The notes beneath the pieces are model-generated. The model worked only from the letters and a program-made list of their open reading frames with translations. It was not told the DNA's origin and did no database searches. Shown here one piece after another: positions 62,045 through 63,982 of a stretch of 64,000 nucleotides of DNA. The translations under genes were made by a program, and so were the position numbers. Source of the DNA: Anodontia alba (lineage: Eukaryota > Mollusca > Bivalvia > Lucinida > Lucinidae); the NCBI GenBank assembly GCA_964016985.1, contig OZ024828.1:32007129-32071128 (forward strand), written 5' to 3'. Numbering within the stretch: position 1 is the first letter of the stretch; each line of letters starts with the position of its first letter.

Positions 62045-63982
62045 TGACTGAACAGCAGCAATTATTTTGTCCATGTGCGTGTTACTCCCAGTGACAGTCC
62101 AGACTATTATTTTATAGCTTTAAATCAGGCCAAATGGATCTTACTATAGTACACGCCAAACAACAATTTATTTGCACATGTTTTGTTCTTGGGTTTGAAT
62201 AAGCAAATTACATAATGGTCCAAGAAATTCCTCATTGGTTGTGTAGGGTGATCGCCGCTGCCTTACAGACTGGGGAAGAGTTAGTATTGACAATATTTAC
62301 TTTGACCATATGGTGGACAGCATATACCCTACAGAACTCCAATTCAATAGAGCGAATTCTTACGATGCCGAGGCACCTTTTTTGGGGGGTTGGGTCTGTG
62401 CGTGTCTGATGGAACAGTTTCCACCAGGATTTATGATAGACGGGGCGATTTTGGTTTTGATAGGGTCGGTTTCCCTTTTCTGGATGGCGGCGTCCCTCTG
62501 CGTGGTGCACGTGTCTCAACTTTTTGGATTCGCCTGGGCTTCTTCAAATCTTGGTAGCTTTGGATGTCGTAATAGATCCCTTGCTGCCGGGCTTCTTGGG
62601 CAGGGATGTCGTTGTTTTTGGCTTCGTTGGTCGTTTTCGAAATTTTATCGCAGACAATGTGCCTTGGTGGGGAAATGTGGCGTCGGTCCTCGGGCATCTC
62701 TGCAGCGGGGTGTTTCGGAGCCGGAGTTTTGCGGTGACTTGGTGTGCGGAATGGAGGGATTGTGGGAAAATCTAACTTTACGGAGCAATTTTTGGGGCTT
62801 GTTGGCCGTGATGGGAGGGTTGGCTCTGGACTTGGTGTTGTGCAGCGGGCTGCGTGCCTGGTTGTCTGCCCGGTCATTGTTGGTGGCTGTGCTTCGCTTT
62901 TTGGTTGCGTGGTGGCGGCTCGGGCCTCGGGCTCGGTGGCGGCCTCTTCGGGCTTTGACCGGTGGGTTGGGCTTGGCGGTGTGTCTTTGGCTTGGCCCGC
63001 CGTGGTTCGGCTGTTGGTTTTCATTTACTCTGGCGTGCAGTGGAGCTGGCATGAGTGCTCGTCTTTGTTTGTTGTAGTGATTGGTTTGTTTTTTGTGTTT
63101 TCGTGCTTTGGTGCATTTACTGGGTTGGGGACCTTTGTGCGGGCCGGGTTTTTTGTGTGTTTCTGTATTTTGGGTGGCGTCGGGACCCGGGGTGGGGTTG
63201 GCTGGCTGTGGGAGTGCTTTGGACTCCCCGGTGGTTTGCTCTGCTGGCCGTTCCGGAGCGGTGGTCCCGGTGTTGGTCTTGCTGTTTTTTGCTTTGTGGT
63301 TTGTTCTGCGGGGCGATTTGTTTCGTGTCTTGCCTTGTGTCGTTTTGATCTTGTGTTTTTTGGTCCTTTTGGCGTTGCGGTTGCCTCGCTTGGGGAGGTG
63401 TGGGGTGGTTTTGGTGCTTTTCGTGCGTTTGTTCGGTTTGTGCTTGTTTGGGTCTTCCTCTTGGTGTGTGGGAAGGGCTGCGGTTTGTGATTGTGGCACT
63501 CCCTGTATCTTCCACCTAATATGGCAAGGGTTCTGGTTTATTCATCTGCCGATAGCCCGGAGGCAGTAGATGGCATATGCGATCAGCGAAGAGTCTTATC
63601 AGACTGCACGTTTGCATGGGTTGATTTGAATCTTCGCTAGTCGCATAAGTCATATTGTAGGATTTGTCATGCGATGTCTCAAATATATTCTGAGGGGACA
63701 GAGAGTCCATTTTGATATCTGTTGATGTGTCTAACCCCGTTGGCTGAGTGACAAATAATGAAGAATCGGATCAGATGCCGCAGAACGCGGCGTCTGATCT
63801 GGGTCTACATTGTTTGCTGAGGCCTGACTGTCTGAATACCCAGGGTTAATAAGGTGAACATACTATACCTTGGAAGTGACAGATGCCTGCATGTCTCCAC
63901 ATTTAAGGCAGATTAGATTACCACAGTCGACGCAAACGTTCTGGCCGTCCTTCATTTTTCCTTCTTGTATCTTCAGTTCGCT
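253..63982 (-). CDS. RIM/Piccolo/Fife-family presynaptic active-zone scaffold, partial gene (11 internal exons)
   Basis: Join, in transcript order: 63982-63869, 54762-54625, 47282-47109, 42825-42714, 32088-29651, 12300-10446, 8199-8072, 5940-5856, 5349-5224, 2686-2578, 347-253. Every exon has AG before it and GT after it, and all phases fit (0,0,0,0,1,0,1,0,1,1,2 at the starts), giving 5374 nt or 1791 codons with no stop. Domains: partial rabphilin/RIM-type zinc finger (residues ~1-70), a disordered Ser/Pro/Lys-rich region with coiled coils (~85-1650), and a PDZ domain (~1668-1760). Proteins of this family tether vesicles and calcium channels at presynaptic active zones. The lead-in to the PDZ ([11 protein letters not shown], then GIGM as carboxylate loop) favours Piccolo/Fife over RIM. 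The start codon, first zinc-ligand pair and any C2 domain lie outside the window. Family assignment is by eye; the exact orthologue is uncertain. Confidence 0.88.
418..559. repeat. Compound microsatellite (TCTG)n-(TC)n-(TA)n-(TG)n
   Basis: Blocks of TCTG, TC, TA and TG repeats lie end to end in intron 10. The alternating purine-pyrimidine TA/TG portion (about 489-559) could adopt non-B DNA. Open reading through it is caused only by the repeat. Confidence 0.97.
783..2063 (-). mobile_element. Mariner element A, full length with TIRs and TA target sites
   Basis: 1281-bp element in intron 10, flanked by TA at 781-782 and 2064-2065. The terminal inverted repeats begin CGAGGGTGAGTCAATAAGTA on the left and read CGAGGGCGAGTCAAAAATAA from the right end, so about 28 bp are imperfectly inverted. 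The interior is occupied by a mariner transposase on the minus strand, the same strand as the host gene. Confidence 0.95.
814..1920 (-). pseudogene. Mariner transposase (DD34D), one in-frame amber stop
   Basis: Cut-and-paste transposase of the mariner family. One frame runs the whole way from ATG at 1918-1920 and is broken only by TAG at 1363-1365, in the conserved NKAQSR..W region. N-terminal helix-turn-helix sequences (residues ~30-130) include [10 protein letters not shown] and [15 protein letters not shown]. Catalytic residues: D in [10 protein letters not shown] in QQDNSRVP, and D in [14 protein letters not shown], with 34 residues between the second and third aspartates (DD34D). The usual HDNARPH block is changed to QDNSRVP. 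Total about 368 codons, near or slightly above the mariner norm. The open frame with a single stop suggests fairly recent decay. Confidence 0.93.
2578..2686 (-). CDS. Exon 10: end of PDZ domain
   Basis: 109 nt, phase 1 start, phase 2 end, acceptor TTGTCAG, donor ACC|GTAAGC; residues 1724-1759 plus two bases. It encodes [20 protein letters not shown] then [17 protein letters not shown]: the DxVLEWNG turn, helix B and final strand of a PDZ. The closing GEIELVVR is more like Piccolo/Fife than RIM. Helix B begins with SFEE rather than a class I histidine, so it is probably not a classical class I PDZ. Confidence 0.92.
3110..3560. repeat. Two direct copies of a dispersed repeat
   Basis: 3110-3290 and 3397-3560 are diverged direct copies. 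Both contain CTTTGAAAATRG, TCTGCTCAT, the phrase ACGCTAGAGGGCGTAA, and TATCTGTAA. Between them, 3294-3350 carries a segment (GCAGCTGGTG...ACGTCTCCCC) that also occurs near 54200-54250, so the unit belongs to a dispersed family. Confidence 0.7.
3804..4083 (-). mobile_element. HpM MITE copy a (reverse)
   Basis: Ends CATTACGAAAAC / GTTTTCGTGATG. The central hairpin is eroded: the left arm reads GTACTCTTTAGAAGCGCC and the right arm still GGCGGTTCTAACAAGTA. It lies in intron 9. Open frames across it are accidental. Confidence 0.9.
4673..5112 (+). promoter_or_regulatory. Candidate plus-strand promoter and first coding exon (nested gene?)
   Basis: TATATAAG at 4673-4680 is followed ~370 bp later by ATG at 5041 and 24 open codons ending at 5112 on a consensus-like donor CTG|GTAAGC. 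The peptide ([20 protein letters not shown]) is polar and gene-like, and the local base composition rises in GC over this exon-sized block. It would be transcribed opposite to the host gene, inside intron 9. No second exon was identified, so the call is tentative. Confidence 0.25.
5224..5349 (-). CDS. Exon 9: core of PDZ domain
   Basis: 126 nt, phase 1 to phase 1, donor AAG|GTACGC; residues 1682-1723 plus one base. It encodes [20 protein letters not shown] and [15 protein letters not shown] with HGELQEG. GIGM is the carboxylate-binding loop; the second strand, the GAYV strand and the start of helix A are present. The acceptor (CGCCAAG) is weak in the last bases but is preceded by a T-rich tract and is the only one compatible with exon 8's phase. 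This domain binds C-terminal or internal peptides of active-zone partners. Confidence 0.9.
5856..5940 (-). CDS. Exon 8: entry strand of PDZ domain
   Basis: 85 nt, phase 0 start, phase 1 end, acceptor TATACAG and donor AAG|GTATAA; residues 1654-1681 plus one base. It encodes [20 protein letters not shown] and then DPKDRSIKG. The KRILLTxDPKDRS lead-in immediately before a PDZ is, from family knowledge, a hallmark of the Piccolo/Fife PDZ. It is too short to be found by open length; splice sites, phase and motif identify it. Confidence 0.85.
5941..8071. other. Intron 7, poly-A tract and small palindromes only
   Basis: A poly-A run lies at 6301-6321. Two short perfect palindromes are seen: GAGTTGGCCGCCAACTC near 7327-7343 and GCCTCAATTGAGGC near 7496. 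The block 7270-7440 is open on both strands but has no recognisable protein similarity. No gene is supported. Confidence 0.55.
8072..8199 (-). CDS. Exon 7: linker before PDZ
   Basis: 128 nt, phase 1 start, phase 0 end, acceptor GTTACAG, donor CCA|GTACGT. It encodes residues 1611-1653, [14 protein letters not shown]... and then [16 protein letters not shown], a short acidic stretch followed by a basic amphipathic helix. The split Glu codon (G + AA) fits the end of exon 6, and the terminal PP joins PPPSKPKK of the next exon, making a polyproline/basic run immediately before the PDZ. Confidence 0.85.
8200..10445. other. Intron 6, nothing recognised
   Basis: AT-rich sequence with no repeat family, RNA gene or coding exon that I can support on either strand. 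Confidence 0.6.
10446..12300 (-). CDS. Exon 6: second giant exon, coiled coils before the PDZ
   Basis: 1855 nt open, acceptor TATTTCAG and donor ATG|GTGAGT; residues 993-1610 plus one base. It begins with Lys-rich sequence and [13 protein letters not shown], which repeats the RRKLPQ motif of exon 5. Next is a coiled coil ([20 protein letters not shown]... [15 protein letters not shown]), a Ser/Arg-rich part, and a second coiled coil ([20 protein letters not shown]). After this come a proline stretch ([13 protein letters not shown]) and Ser-rich sequence ending [13 protein letters not shown]. Such coiled coils mediate scaffold-scaffold contacts in active-zone proteins. The reading stays open past the donor for a few residues only as intron read-through. 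Confidence 0.9.
12659..13260 (+). pseudogene. Penelope-like element fragment, GIY-YIG endonuclease end
   Basis: A plus-strand frame from 12659 to 13165 encodes the C-terminal part of a Penelope-like retroelement. It has a cysteine cluster CNRSNCGLC, then [20 protein letters not shown] and LLRQR, the YVxxCxxCxxxYIGET...LRxR signature of the GIY-YIG nuclease. After a T-run at 13111-13119 the frame shifts, and [19 protein letters not shown] continues to a stop at 13258-13260, matching the usual C-terminal tail. The reverse transcriptase part is missing, so this is a 5'-truncated, frameshifted copy, antisense to the host gene. Confidence 0.85.
13814..14085 (+). mobile_element. HpM MITE copy b
   Basis: Begins CATCATGAAAACATACC. 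The hairpin apex is CCTCAACGAGG, with arms matching for about 35 bp. The right terminus is degraded (GGCGTGTTATGATAAC instead of GGCGTGTTTTCGTAATG). Confidence 0.92.
14505..14600. repeat. Dispersed GCGCAG-type repeat
   Basis: Contains CTGCGCATCCGCGCAGTCTG and a flanking GATCAG. This palindromic core is shared with loci near 17.7, 28.1, 53.3 and 59.2 kb. Confidence 0.65.
14602..14800. repeat. Tandem duplication, ~100-bp unit x2
   Basis: Two nearly identical units starting CCGCTTACAGAATCATTGG, each ending with GGATAATCTGAATCTG. A few substitutions separate them. Confidence 0.93.
15580..17260. repeat. Satellite-like array 1, ~140-bp period
   Basis: About eleven diverged units. Consensus pieces in order: GATCTACAAGTCACCCCGAT, CTTCCTACCAAGTTTCGAGT, CAATTGGCCTTTCGGTTCAG, GAGAAG, AGATTTTCAAGATGGCGGCC, GCCATCTTGGATTTCCGATC, GAACGATTTTAGCTATTTTT. 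Spacing between successive GATCTACAAGTCACC positions (e.g. 16282, 16422, 16563) is ~140 bp. No unit codes for protein consistently; open frames within it are chance. Confidence 0.93.
17690..17890. repeat. Dispersed GCGCAG-type repeat, ~200 bp
   Basis: Begins near GCACGACAAAATCTACAATAAG and contains GATCAGACTGCGCAGTCTGATC, a near-perfect palindrome. The copy at 28105-28320 has the same order of parts (CACATGACAAAAAGTACAATAA, then GCGCATCCGCACAG, then CATGTGCCTCC). Confidence 0.75.
18930..19030. repeat. Long perfect hairpin, third backbone type
   Basis: The hairpin centre is at 18948-19018, with outer arm sequence CATATGTTGTGGGTACTCGT and an apex GCCTCGACTTGTCGAGGC. The arms match over ~35 bp. 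It carries the same GGTACTCGTT...GAA...GCCTC core as HpM, but different flanks; the flank AAAAGTACACTG also follows the hairpin at 36.9 kb. Confidence 0.85.
19773..19829. repeat. (GT)n microsatellite, followed by GA-rich and GACA repeats
   Basis: About 28 GT units, then GAGA and GACAGACA tracts to ~19895, abutting HpM copy c. Confidence 0.97.
19906..20184 (+). mobile_element. HpM MITE copy c
   Basis: Near-consensus copy: begins CATCACGAAAACATGCC; apex CCTCGGCGAGG; hairpin arms over 40 bp; ends TTCTCGTAATG. Confidence 0.95.
20499..20790 (-). mobile_element. HpM MITE copy d (reverse, degraded)
   Basis: Reverse orientation between copies c and e. An A-rich/AAT simple-sequence expansion (20545-20615) sits where the TTTTTGG tract normally is. 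Arms still pair (GTACTCGTTAGAACTG / CGGTTCTAACGAGAAC). Confidence 0.85.
21104..21368 (+). mobile_element. HpM MITE copy e (right end truncated)
   Basis: Begins CATCACGAAAACATACC; apex CCTCATCGAGG. The terminal ~15 bp are replaced by ATATAATG. Confidence 0.93.
22590..23000. repeat. Tandem duplication, ~230-bp unit
   Basis: Two copies share GTTGTAAGAAA, GTTCCACTC, CACAGA, GTCCCTAACT, AATCAGGGAAACATCACAGA and GTGAAAATCACATGAAATCA. The second copy has a short insertion. Confidence 0.85.
23105..23235. repeat. Dispersed repeat, second copy at 38850-38960
   Basis: Shares CACCGTCGTGCAATT, GGAAAGCA, and ATGATTGAGTTAA / ATAATCGGGTTAA blocks with 38850-38960. Confidence 0.6.
25158..25202. repeat. Poly-T tract
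   Basis: T-run of ~45 bp, interrupted once by C. No flanking duplication was recognised. Confidence 0.9.
26990..27840. repeat. Tandem duplication with GT repeat, ~425-bp unit x2
   Basis: Unit 1 (~26995-27410) and unit 2 (~27430-27840) share a GTGTGTG/GGGGGG start, GTATTGATTTCC, AGACACCGGCAG-like sequence, GCAGACAAAACGAGC and ACGCACTCTGCATAT. The GT tract is 48 bp in unit 1 and nearly lost in unit 2. Confidence 0.9.
28105..28320. repeat. Dispersed GCGCAG-type repeat
   Basis: Same family and part order as 17690-17890: GTGCGCATCCGCACAGTCTG, then CATGTGCCTCCGAG, then a terminal GTCTTATTTAAGG. Confidence 0.7.
28375..28545. repeat. Diverged dispersed repeat, related to 38445-38640 and 40083-40300
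   Basis: The three loci share a loose order: a CAACAGAAAA-like stretch, CTTGGAA, CTAGTTTTA-like sequence and CTCGCC(G/C)TTAATCC. Similarity is weak and judged by eye. Confidence 0.4.
29651..32088 (-). CDS. Exon 5: giant disordered region of the active-zone scaffold
   Basis: 2438 nt without a stop, acceptor TTTGCAG and donor AAG|GTAAAT; residues 180-992. It is rich in Ser, Pro, Asp and Glu with many SP sites. A run of repeated DxSP units ([20 protein letters not shown]) leads into a Gln/Glu/Arg coiled coil around residues 580-620 of the window protein. Further on comes [11 protein letters not shown], a PxxP and basic stretch (PVPKPRRK), two KPTRV repeats, and a C-terminal charged segment ([16 protein letters not shown]). 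No enzymatic domain is present. Long disordered proline-rich segments are usual in Piccolo, Bassoon and Fife. One uninterrupted exon of this size resembles the giant exons of vertebrate Piccolo/Bassoon. Confidence 0.9.
33720..35150. repeat. Satellite-like array 2, ~140-bp period
   Basis: Diverged units of the same satellite as array 1 in the same orientation, with CAAGATGGCGGCC at several places (near 34536, 35030, 35083) and a long poly-T (34012-34044) expanded inside one unit. Confidence 0.92.
35267..35539 (+). mobile_element. HpM MITE copy f
   Basis: Near-consensus copy directly after satellite array 2. Apex CCTCGCCGAGG; arms extend from GCTCAAAACATAGATTGT inward over 40 bp with one mismatch (ACCTACAAT on the right). 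Confidence 0.95.
35950..36047 (-). mobile_element. tRNA-derived SINE head, partly duplicated
   Basis: Read on the minus strand: CCTCGGTGGCTCAGTCAGAT, an A-box-like block, and GGATTCAATCCC, a B-box-like block, ~30 bp apart, as in RNA polymerase III promoters of tRNA-derived SINEs. The A-box half is duplicated as a 38-bp direct repeat (35972-36009 and 36010-36047). No clear SINE tail was found. Confidence 0.6.
36826..36893. repeat. Decayed hairpin with the shared core
   Basis: Left arm GATATGTTGTTGGTACTCAT, apex GTGCCTCATAGAGGCAC, right arm reaching CAGCATATG. The flank GAAAAGTACACTGG matches the 18.93-19.03 kb copy, so these two are one family. Confidence 0.7.
38445..38640. repeat. Diverged dispersed repeat
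   Basis: See the locus at 28375-28545; this copy has CGCCTTTGAAAAGTCAATAG and ends CCCGTAATCCTGTTGCAGCT, matching AATTCTGATACAGCTC at ~40270-40290. Confidence 0.4.
38850..38960. repeat. Dispersed repeat, copy of 23105-23235
   Basis: Shares CCACCGTCGTGCAATT and following blocks with the 23.1-kb locus. Confidence 0.6.
39005..40080. repeat. Satellite-like array 3, ~140-bp period
   Basis: Seven or so eroded units of the same satellite, with CAAGATGGCGG near 39608 and 39757 and CAAGATGGCGACC near 40002. Same orientation as arrays 1 and 2. Confidence 0.9.
40637..40710. ncRNA. miRNA-like 74-nt hairpin (candidate)
   Basis: Arms TTGATACTCAGGAAAGGGCA... and ...CGCCTTTTCTGAGTATCAA pair over ~29 nt with four mismatches, leaving a ~16-nt loop around ACACAGCCATGTTT. 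Size, near-full pairing and small loop fit a pri-miRNA on either strand; on the minus strand it would be intronic in sense with the host gene. It does not match any miRNA I recognise end to end. It could equally be a small inverted repeat. Confidence 0.35.
42714..42825 (-). CDS. Exon 4: short acidic linker
   Basis: 112 nt, phase 0 start and phase 1 end, acceptor TTTTGTAG and donor GAG|GTATAC; residues 143-179 plus one base. The peptide ([14 protein letters not shown]... [18 protein letters not shown]) is Ser/Asp-rich and presumably disordered. The split Gly codon joins in frame to [15 protein letters not shown] at the start of exon 5, which supports both borders. The exon is short, so support rests on splice sites, phase and peptide character. 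Confidence 0.78.
43064..43354. mobile_element. Pogo-like MITE copy A (internally deleted)
   Basis: Starts CAATCGAACTTCGATGGCTC after TA and ends ...ATTCGACTG before TA. Compared with copies B and C it lacks the right arm of the internal hairpin (GTACTCATTAGAATCG runs straight into ATAAAATAAG) and part of the right end. Confidence 0.85.
44326..44446. repeat. Short tandem repeat, ~36-bp unit
   Basis: Units of the type TTAATTGGTTTAATTATG + GTGAGGCTTCGCGCG, with the last two compressed to GCGTAAGGCTTCGCGCG. A minus-strand open frame (80 codons) over it only reflects the repeat. Confidence 0.9.
45088..45445. mobile_element. Pogo-like MITE copy B (complete)
   Basis: 358 bp, flanked by TA. Left CAGTCGAACCTCAATGGTTC; right end, read inverted, CAGTCGAACCTCGATGGCTC. 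The CAGTcgAacCTCGA-type TIR with TA duplication is of the pogo/Tigger kind. No transposase is present, so it is non-autonomous. It contains the shared hairpin core at ~45238-45310: GTATGTTGAGTGTACTCGTT / AATGAGTACACACAACATAC. Confidence 0.9.
45675..45712. repeat. Small perfect hairpin
   Basis: CATTCGTATGTGC and its complement GCACATACGAATG flank an 8-base loop; TATGTGCTAATATT is then partly repeated to the right. Confidence 0.7.
45735..45835. repeat. Dispersed GCGCAG-family flank piece
   Basis: Carries GAGTCTTCGCTGGTGCACAC and GCAGTCTTGTAGGAA, blocks shared with 50600-50660. Confidence 0.5.
46731..47009 (+). mobile_element. HpM MITE copy g
   Basis: Near-consensus. Apex CCTTGCCAAGG (C:G changed to T:A on both arms). 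Ends 100 bp from the donor of exon 3. Confidence 0.95.
47109..47282 (-). CDS. Exon 3: proline/serine-rich linker
   Basis: 174 nt, exactly 58 codons, phase 0 to 0, acceptor ATCTAG and donor CAG|GTGGGT; residues 85-142. The peptide is low in hydrophobic residues, with [10 protein letters not shown] and [11 protein letters not shown], both resembling basophilic kinase sites (RxxS, RQTS). No fold is recognised. Because it is phase-symmetric the exon can be skipped without changing frame. HpM MITE copies lie 100 bp and 50 bp from its two borders. Confidence 0.83.
47332..47609 (+). mobile_element. HpM MITE copy h
   Basis: Begins 50 bp upstream of exon 3's acceptor. Apex CCTTGGCAAGG. Right arm mutated (GAGTGCCCATATTATATG). 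Confidence 0.93.
47786..48063 (+). mobile_element. HpM MITE copy i
   Basis: Apex CCTCACAGAGG; both arms lack one G (TGTGGTACTC / GAGTACCACA), a paired change. Confidence 0.93.
48700..48785. repeat. Tandem ~31-bp repeat x3
   Basis: Units of the type GGTGGAGAGGCACAGAAGAA CACAT; a further unit appears at 49308-49345. Confidence 0.85.
48788..49330. repeat. ~330-bp direct duplication containing a tRNA-like SINE head
   Basis: 48788-49000 and 49122-49330 share CTTACGACATGAAAGTCGTA, AGGAATGAAGCATAGCTGAA and GATTATAGAAGGTAGGAGTG. The tRNA-like block is intact only in the first copy. A C-rich spacer (CCCACCCCCACACCCCCCCC) separates them. Confidence 0.85.
48838..48906 (-). mobile_element. tRNA-derived SINE head / tRNA pseudogene
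   Basis: On the minus strand TGGCTCAGTGG (48895-48905) is a perfect A box and GGTTCGAAGCC (48852-48862) a perfect B box, 32 bp apart. The D arm can pair (GCTC...GAGC), but the anticodon arm and acceptor stem do not, so it is not a working tRNA gene. Confidence 0.7.
49726..49907 (+). pseudogene. Second Penelope-like GIY-YIG fragment
   Basis: The frame reads [26 protein letters not shown], a TGA stop (49849-49851), then [13 protein letters not shown]. This aligns with the 12.7-kb fragment ([20 protein letters not shown]). It is cut off at 49907 exactly where pogo-like MITE C begins. Confidence 0.8.
49908..50261. mobile_element. Pogo-like MITE copy C, inserted in a Penelope fragment
   Basis: TA-flanked. 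Starts CAGTCGAACTTCAATGGCTC and ends, inverted, CGGTCGAACCTCAATTGCTC. The internal hairpin is GTTGAGTGTACTCATTAGAA with apex GCCTCGATGGGGC and right arm GATTCTAATGATTA; part of the right arm has decayed. Confidence 0.9.
50475..50665. repeat. Dispersed GCGCAG-type repeat
   Basis: Contains CACAGATCAGCCTGCG, a rearranged core and CGCGGATGCGCAGG, then GCAGTCTTGTAGGAA. Confidence 0.6.
50755..51032 (+). mobile_element. HpM MITE copy j
   Basis: Begins CATCGCAAAAAC (one change in the terminus). Apex CCTCAGCAAGG with a C/A mismatch. Confidence 0.94.
51435..51713 (+). mobile_element. HpM MITE copy k
   Basis: The outer arm change ACATAGATT to ACACAGATT is matched by AATCTGTGT on the right arm, another paired change. 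Apex CCTCGGCGAAG. Confidence 0.94.
51860..52454 (-). mobile_element. HpM MITE copy l (reverse), split by a retroposon
   Basis: Left part 51860-51990 and right part 52298-52454 make one reverse copy; the break falls in the hairpin arm. The flanking 11-bp repeat CGTTAGAACCG is the target-site duplication. Confidence 0.93.
51991..52297 (+). mobile_element. SINE-like retroposon with 11-12-bp target-site duplication
   Basis: 307-bp insertion between two copies of CGTTAGAACCG (51980-51990 and 52298-52308). It contains a long pyrimidine tract (52130-52240) and ends TGACGTGTCGTTAAACCCAA ACACAATACAAT, a 3' tail of the kind found in molluscan/metazoan SINEs (GTTAAACCC...). No A/B box is obvious, so the 5' head may be truncated or of another type. 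Confidence 0.75.
52474..52753 (+). mobile_element. HpM MITE copy m
   Basis: Apex CCTCGCCAAGG with a C/A mismatch; right terminus TTTTCGCAATG. Only 20 bp separate it from copy l. Confidence 0.94.
53295..53480. repeat. Dispersed GCGCAG-type repeat
   Basis: Contains CATGCGGACTGAGAATG and GCATCTGCGCAGTCTGATGA. Confidence 0.55.
54190..54390. repeat. Dispersed repeat related to 3294-3560
   Basis: Shares TGCAGCTGGTG, GACGGCCGTA/GAGGCCATA, ACGTCTCCCC, TACTTCA and GAAACCGAGAC with the 3.3-kb pair. Confidence 0.6.
54625..54762 (-). CDS. Exon 2: end of zinc finger (CHMC) and helix
   Basis: 138 nt, phase 0 to 0, acceptor TTTACAG and donor GAG|GTAAAT; residues 39-84. CHMC supplies the last zinc-ligand pair, followed by [15 protein letters not shown], the basic/aromatic tail seen after the last pair in RIM/rabphilin-type fingers. 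An additional CDVC pair follows at once. The exon ends in an acidic/basic helix ([12 protein letters not shown]). In this protein group the finger and flanking helices contact vesicle proteins such as Rab3; this is family knowledge and was not tested here. Confidence 0.88.
54907..55171 (+). mobile_element. HpM MITE copy n (hairpin lost)
   Basis: Left arm replaced by GACTGAGGCGGTTCCTCG; right arm still AACGAGTACCCACAATCGAT. Termini CATCACGAAAAT / TTTTCATAATG. Confidence 0.9.
55253..55325. repeat. Small nested inverted repeat
   Basis: Outer arms GTTTACTCTAAAAGGAAA and TTTCCTTTTAAAGTAAAC enclose a second hairpin TGCTCC-TGCTAG-GGGAGCA. Confidence 0.7.
55331..55590 (+). mobile_element. HpM MITE copy o (left arm partly deleted)
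   Basis: ATTGTGGGT joins directly to GAGGCGGTTCTAACGGGT, removing most of the left arm and apex. Confidence 0.92.
55952..56230 (+). mobile_element. HpM MITE copy p
   Basis: Begins CATCACAAAAACACGCC; apex CCTTGCTGAGG; ends GCATGTTCTCATAATG, a terminus shared with q and r. Confidence 0.94.
56563..56820 (+). mobile_element. HpM MITE copy q
   Basis: Apex shortened to CCTCCGAGG; internal deletions after TAAAACTGGGG and around TTTTGAGTTATT. Confidence 0.94.
57158..57426 (+). mobile_element. HpM MITE copy r
   Basis: Shares the TGGGGTATAC deletion with copy q but keeps apex CCTTGCTGAGG of copy p. Confidence 0.94.
57767..58046 (+). mobile_element. HpM MITE copy s
   Basis: Lacks the q/r deletion and has the standard right end GCGTGTTTTCGTAATG; apex CCTCGCCGAGG. 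Confidence 0.94.
58110..58440. repeat. Tandem duplication, ~180-bp unit
   Basis: Both copies contain TAAGTAGCATACCAAA, CCTAGCATAAAATG, AAGAGAA and GACGT(A/G)AATG blocks. Confidence 0.8.
59125..59300. repeat. Dispersed GCGCAG-type repeat, two cores
   Basis: Core 1 GATCAGCCTGCGCATTTGCG; core 2 GATCAGACTGCGCAGATGCG then CAGGCTGATCCGAGTCTTCG. The two cores are oriented as an inverted pair. Confidence 0.75.
59707..59985 (+). mobile_element. HpM MITE copy t
   Basis: Apex CCTCGCCGAGG; lies 51 bp left of mariner B. Confidence 0.95.
60037..61363 (+). mobile_element. Mariner element B, full length with TIRs and TA target sites
   Basis: 1327-bp element flanked by TA (60035-60036, 61364-61365). TIR left CGAGGGATGTTCGAAATGAA; right, inverted, CGAGGGGTGTTCGAAATGAA, matching ~28 bp with one difference. 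The TIRs and protein differ clearly from mariner A, so it is another lineage. It lies antisense to the host gene in intron 1. Confidence 0.95.
60230..61293 (+). pseudogene. Mariner transposase (DD34D), stop and frameshift
   Basis: ATG at 60230 opens 29 codons, then TGA at 60317-60319; the same frame resumes ([13 protein letters not shown]...) to ~60815. A frameshift near 60810-60825, close to a short AAGAAG/TTTT stretch, moves reading to the frame ending at the stop 61291-61293. Visible parts: HTH with [19 protein letters not shown], the linker [13 protein letters not shown], catalytic D in [11 protein letters not shown] in [10 protein letters not shown] in [17 protein letters not shown]; 34 residues separate the last two. 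The three catalytic aspartates survive, but the protein is broken twice. Confidence 0.93.
61427..61633. mobile_element. TTAA-flanked MITE with internal hairpin
   Basis: TTAA lies on both sides (61423-61426, 61634-61637). Ends CTCTTTCGGTGCC and, inverted, CTCTTTCACTGCC. Inside is ATCCAGATGAGACGGCTC-AAC-GAGCCGTCTCATCTGGAT, an 18-bp perfect stem. TTAA duplication is typical of piggyBac-mobilised elements; no transposase is present. Confidence 0.8.
61800..61880. repeat. Hairpin with shared core, fourth backbone type
   Basis: Left arm CTATGTTGTTGGTACTCATT AGAAGCACCTC, apex CGT, right arm GAGGTGCATCTAATGAGTCC ending AACATATAG. The outer flanks CTCTACAAAA / TTTCGTAGAG are also complementary. The flanks do not match HpM or the pogo-like MITEs. 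Confidence 0.8.
61988..62041. repeat. (GA)n microsatellite
   Basis: About 27 uninterrupted GA units. Confidence 0.98.
62390..63510. other. GT-rich, strand-asymmetric island of unknown nature
   Basis: About 1.1 kb in which the plus strand is mostly G and T with few A, unlike all surrounding sequence. Because stops need A (plus) or T (minus strand), several frames on both strands stay open for 150-280 codons; the predicted peptides are low-complexity (Phe/Cys/Gly/Leu/Val-rich, or Lys/Thr/Pro/Asn-rich). On the minus strand the stretch 62230-62650 reads more like ordinary protein ([29 protein letters not shown]), so a retroelement ORF1-type fragment is possible but unproven. Confidence 0.5.
63555..63815. 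repeat. Dispersed repeat pieces with TCTTCGCT and a GATCAGA palindrome
   Basis: 63555-63660 carries GAAGAGTCTTATCAGACTGC and TTGAATCTTCGCTAGTCGCA. 63763-63800 is a hairpin GATCAGATGCCGC-AGAAC-GCGGCGTCTGATC. Confidence 0.6.
63869..63982 (-). CDS. Exon 1 in window: zinc-finger half with CVDC and CLKC
   Basis: 114 nt, phase 0 to phase 0, acceptor TTATTTAG and donor AAG|GTATAG. It encodes residues 1-38 and contains CVDC, four residues, then CLKC. This is the central ligand spacing of the rabphilin/RIM-type FYVE_2 zinc finger. The first CxxC pair expected for this fold is absent, so an upstream exon must exist beyond the right edge of the window. The finger is completed by the next exon, after a 9.1-kb intron. 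Confidence 0.85.

Larger units (their letters stand above)
54763..63868. other. Intron 1 (9.1 kb): MITE and transposon cluster
   Basis: Holds HpM n-t, the triplication, mariner B, the TTAA MITE and the GT-rich island. 55600-55945, 58450-59120, 59310-59700 and 62045-62220 contain nothing I can support. Confidence 0.6.

Noticed and set aside
62310..63499. Several open frames of 130-284 codons on both strands
   Set aside because: They overlap one another in many frames in a segment lacking A on one strand and T on the other, so openness is a composition effect. The peptides are low-complexity.
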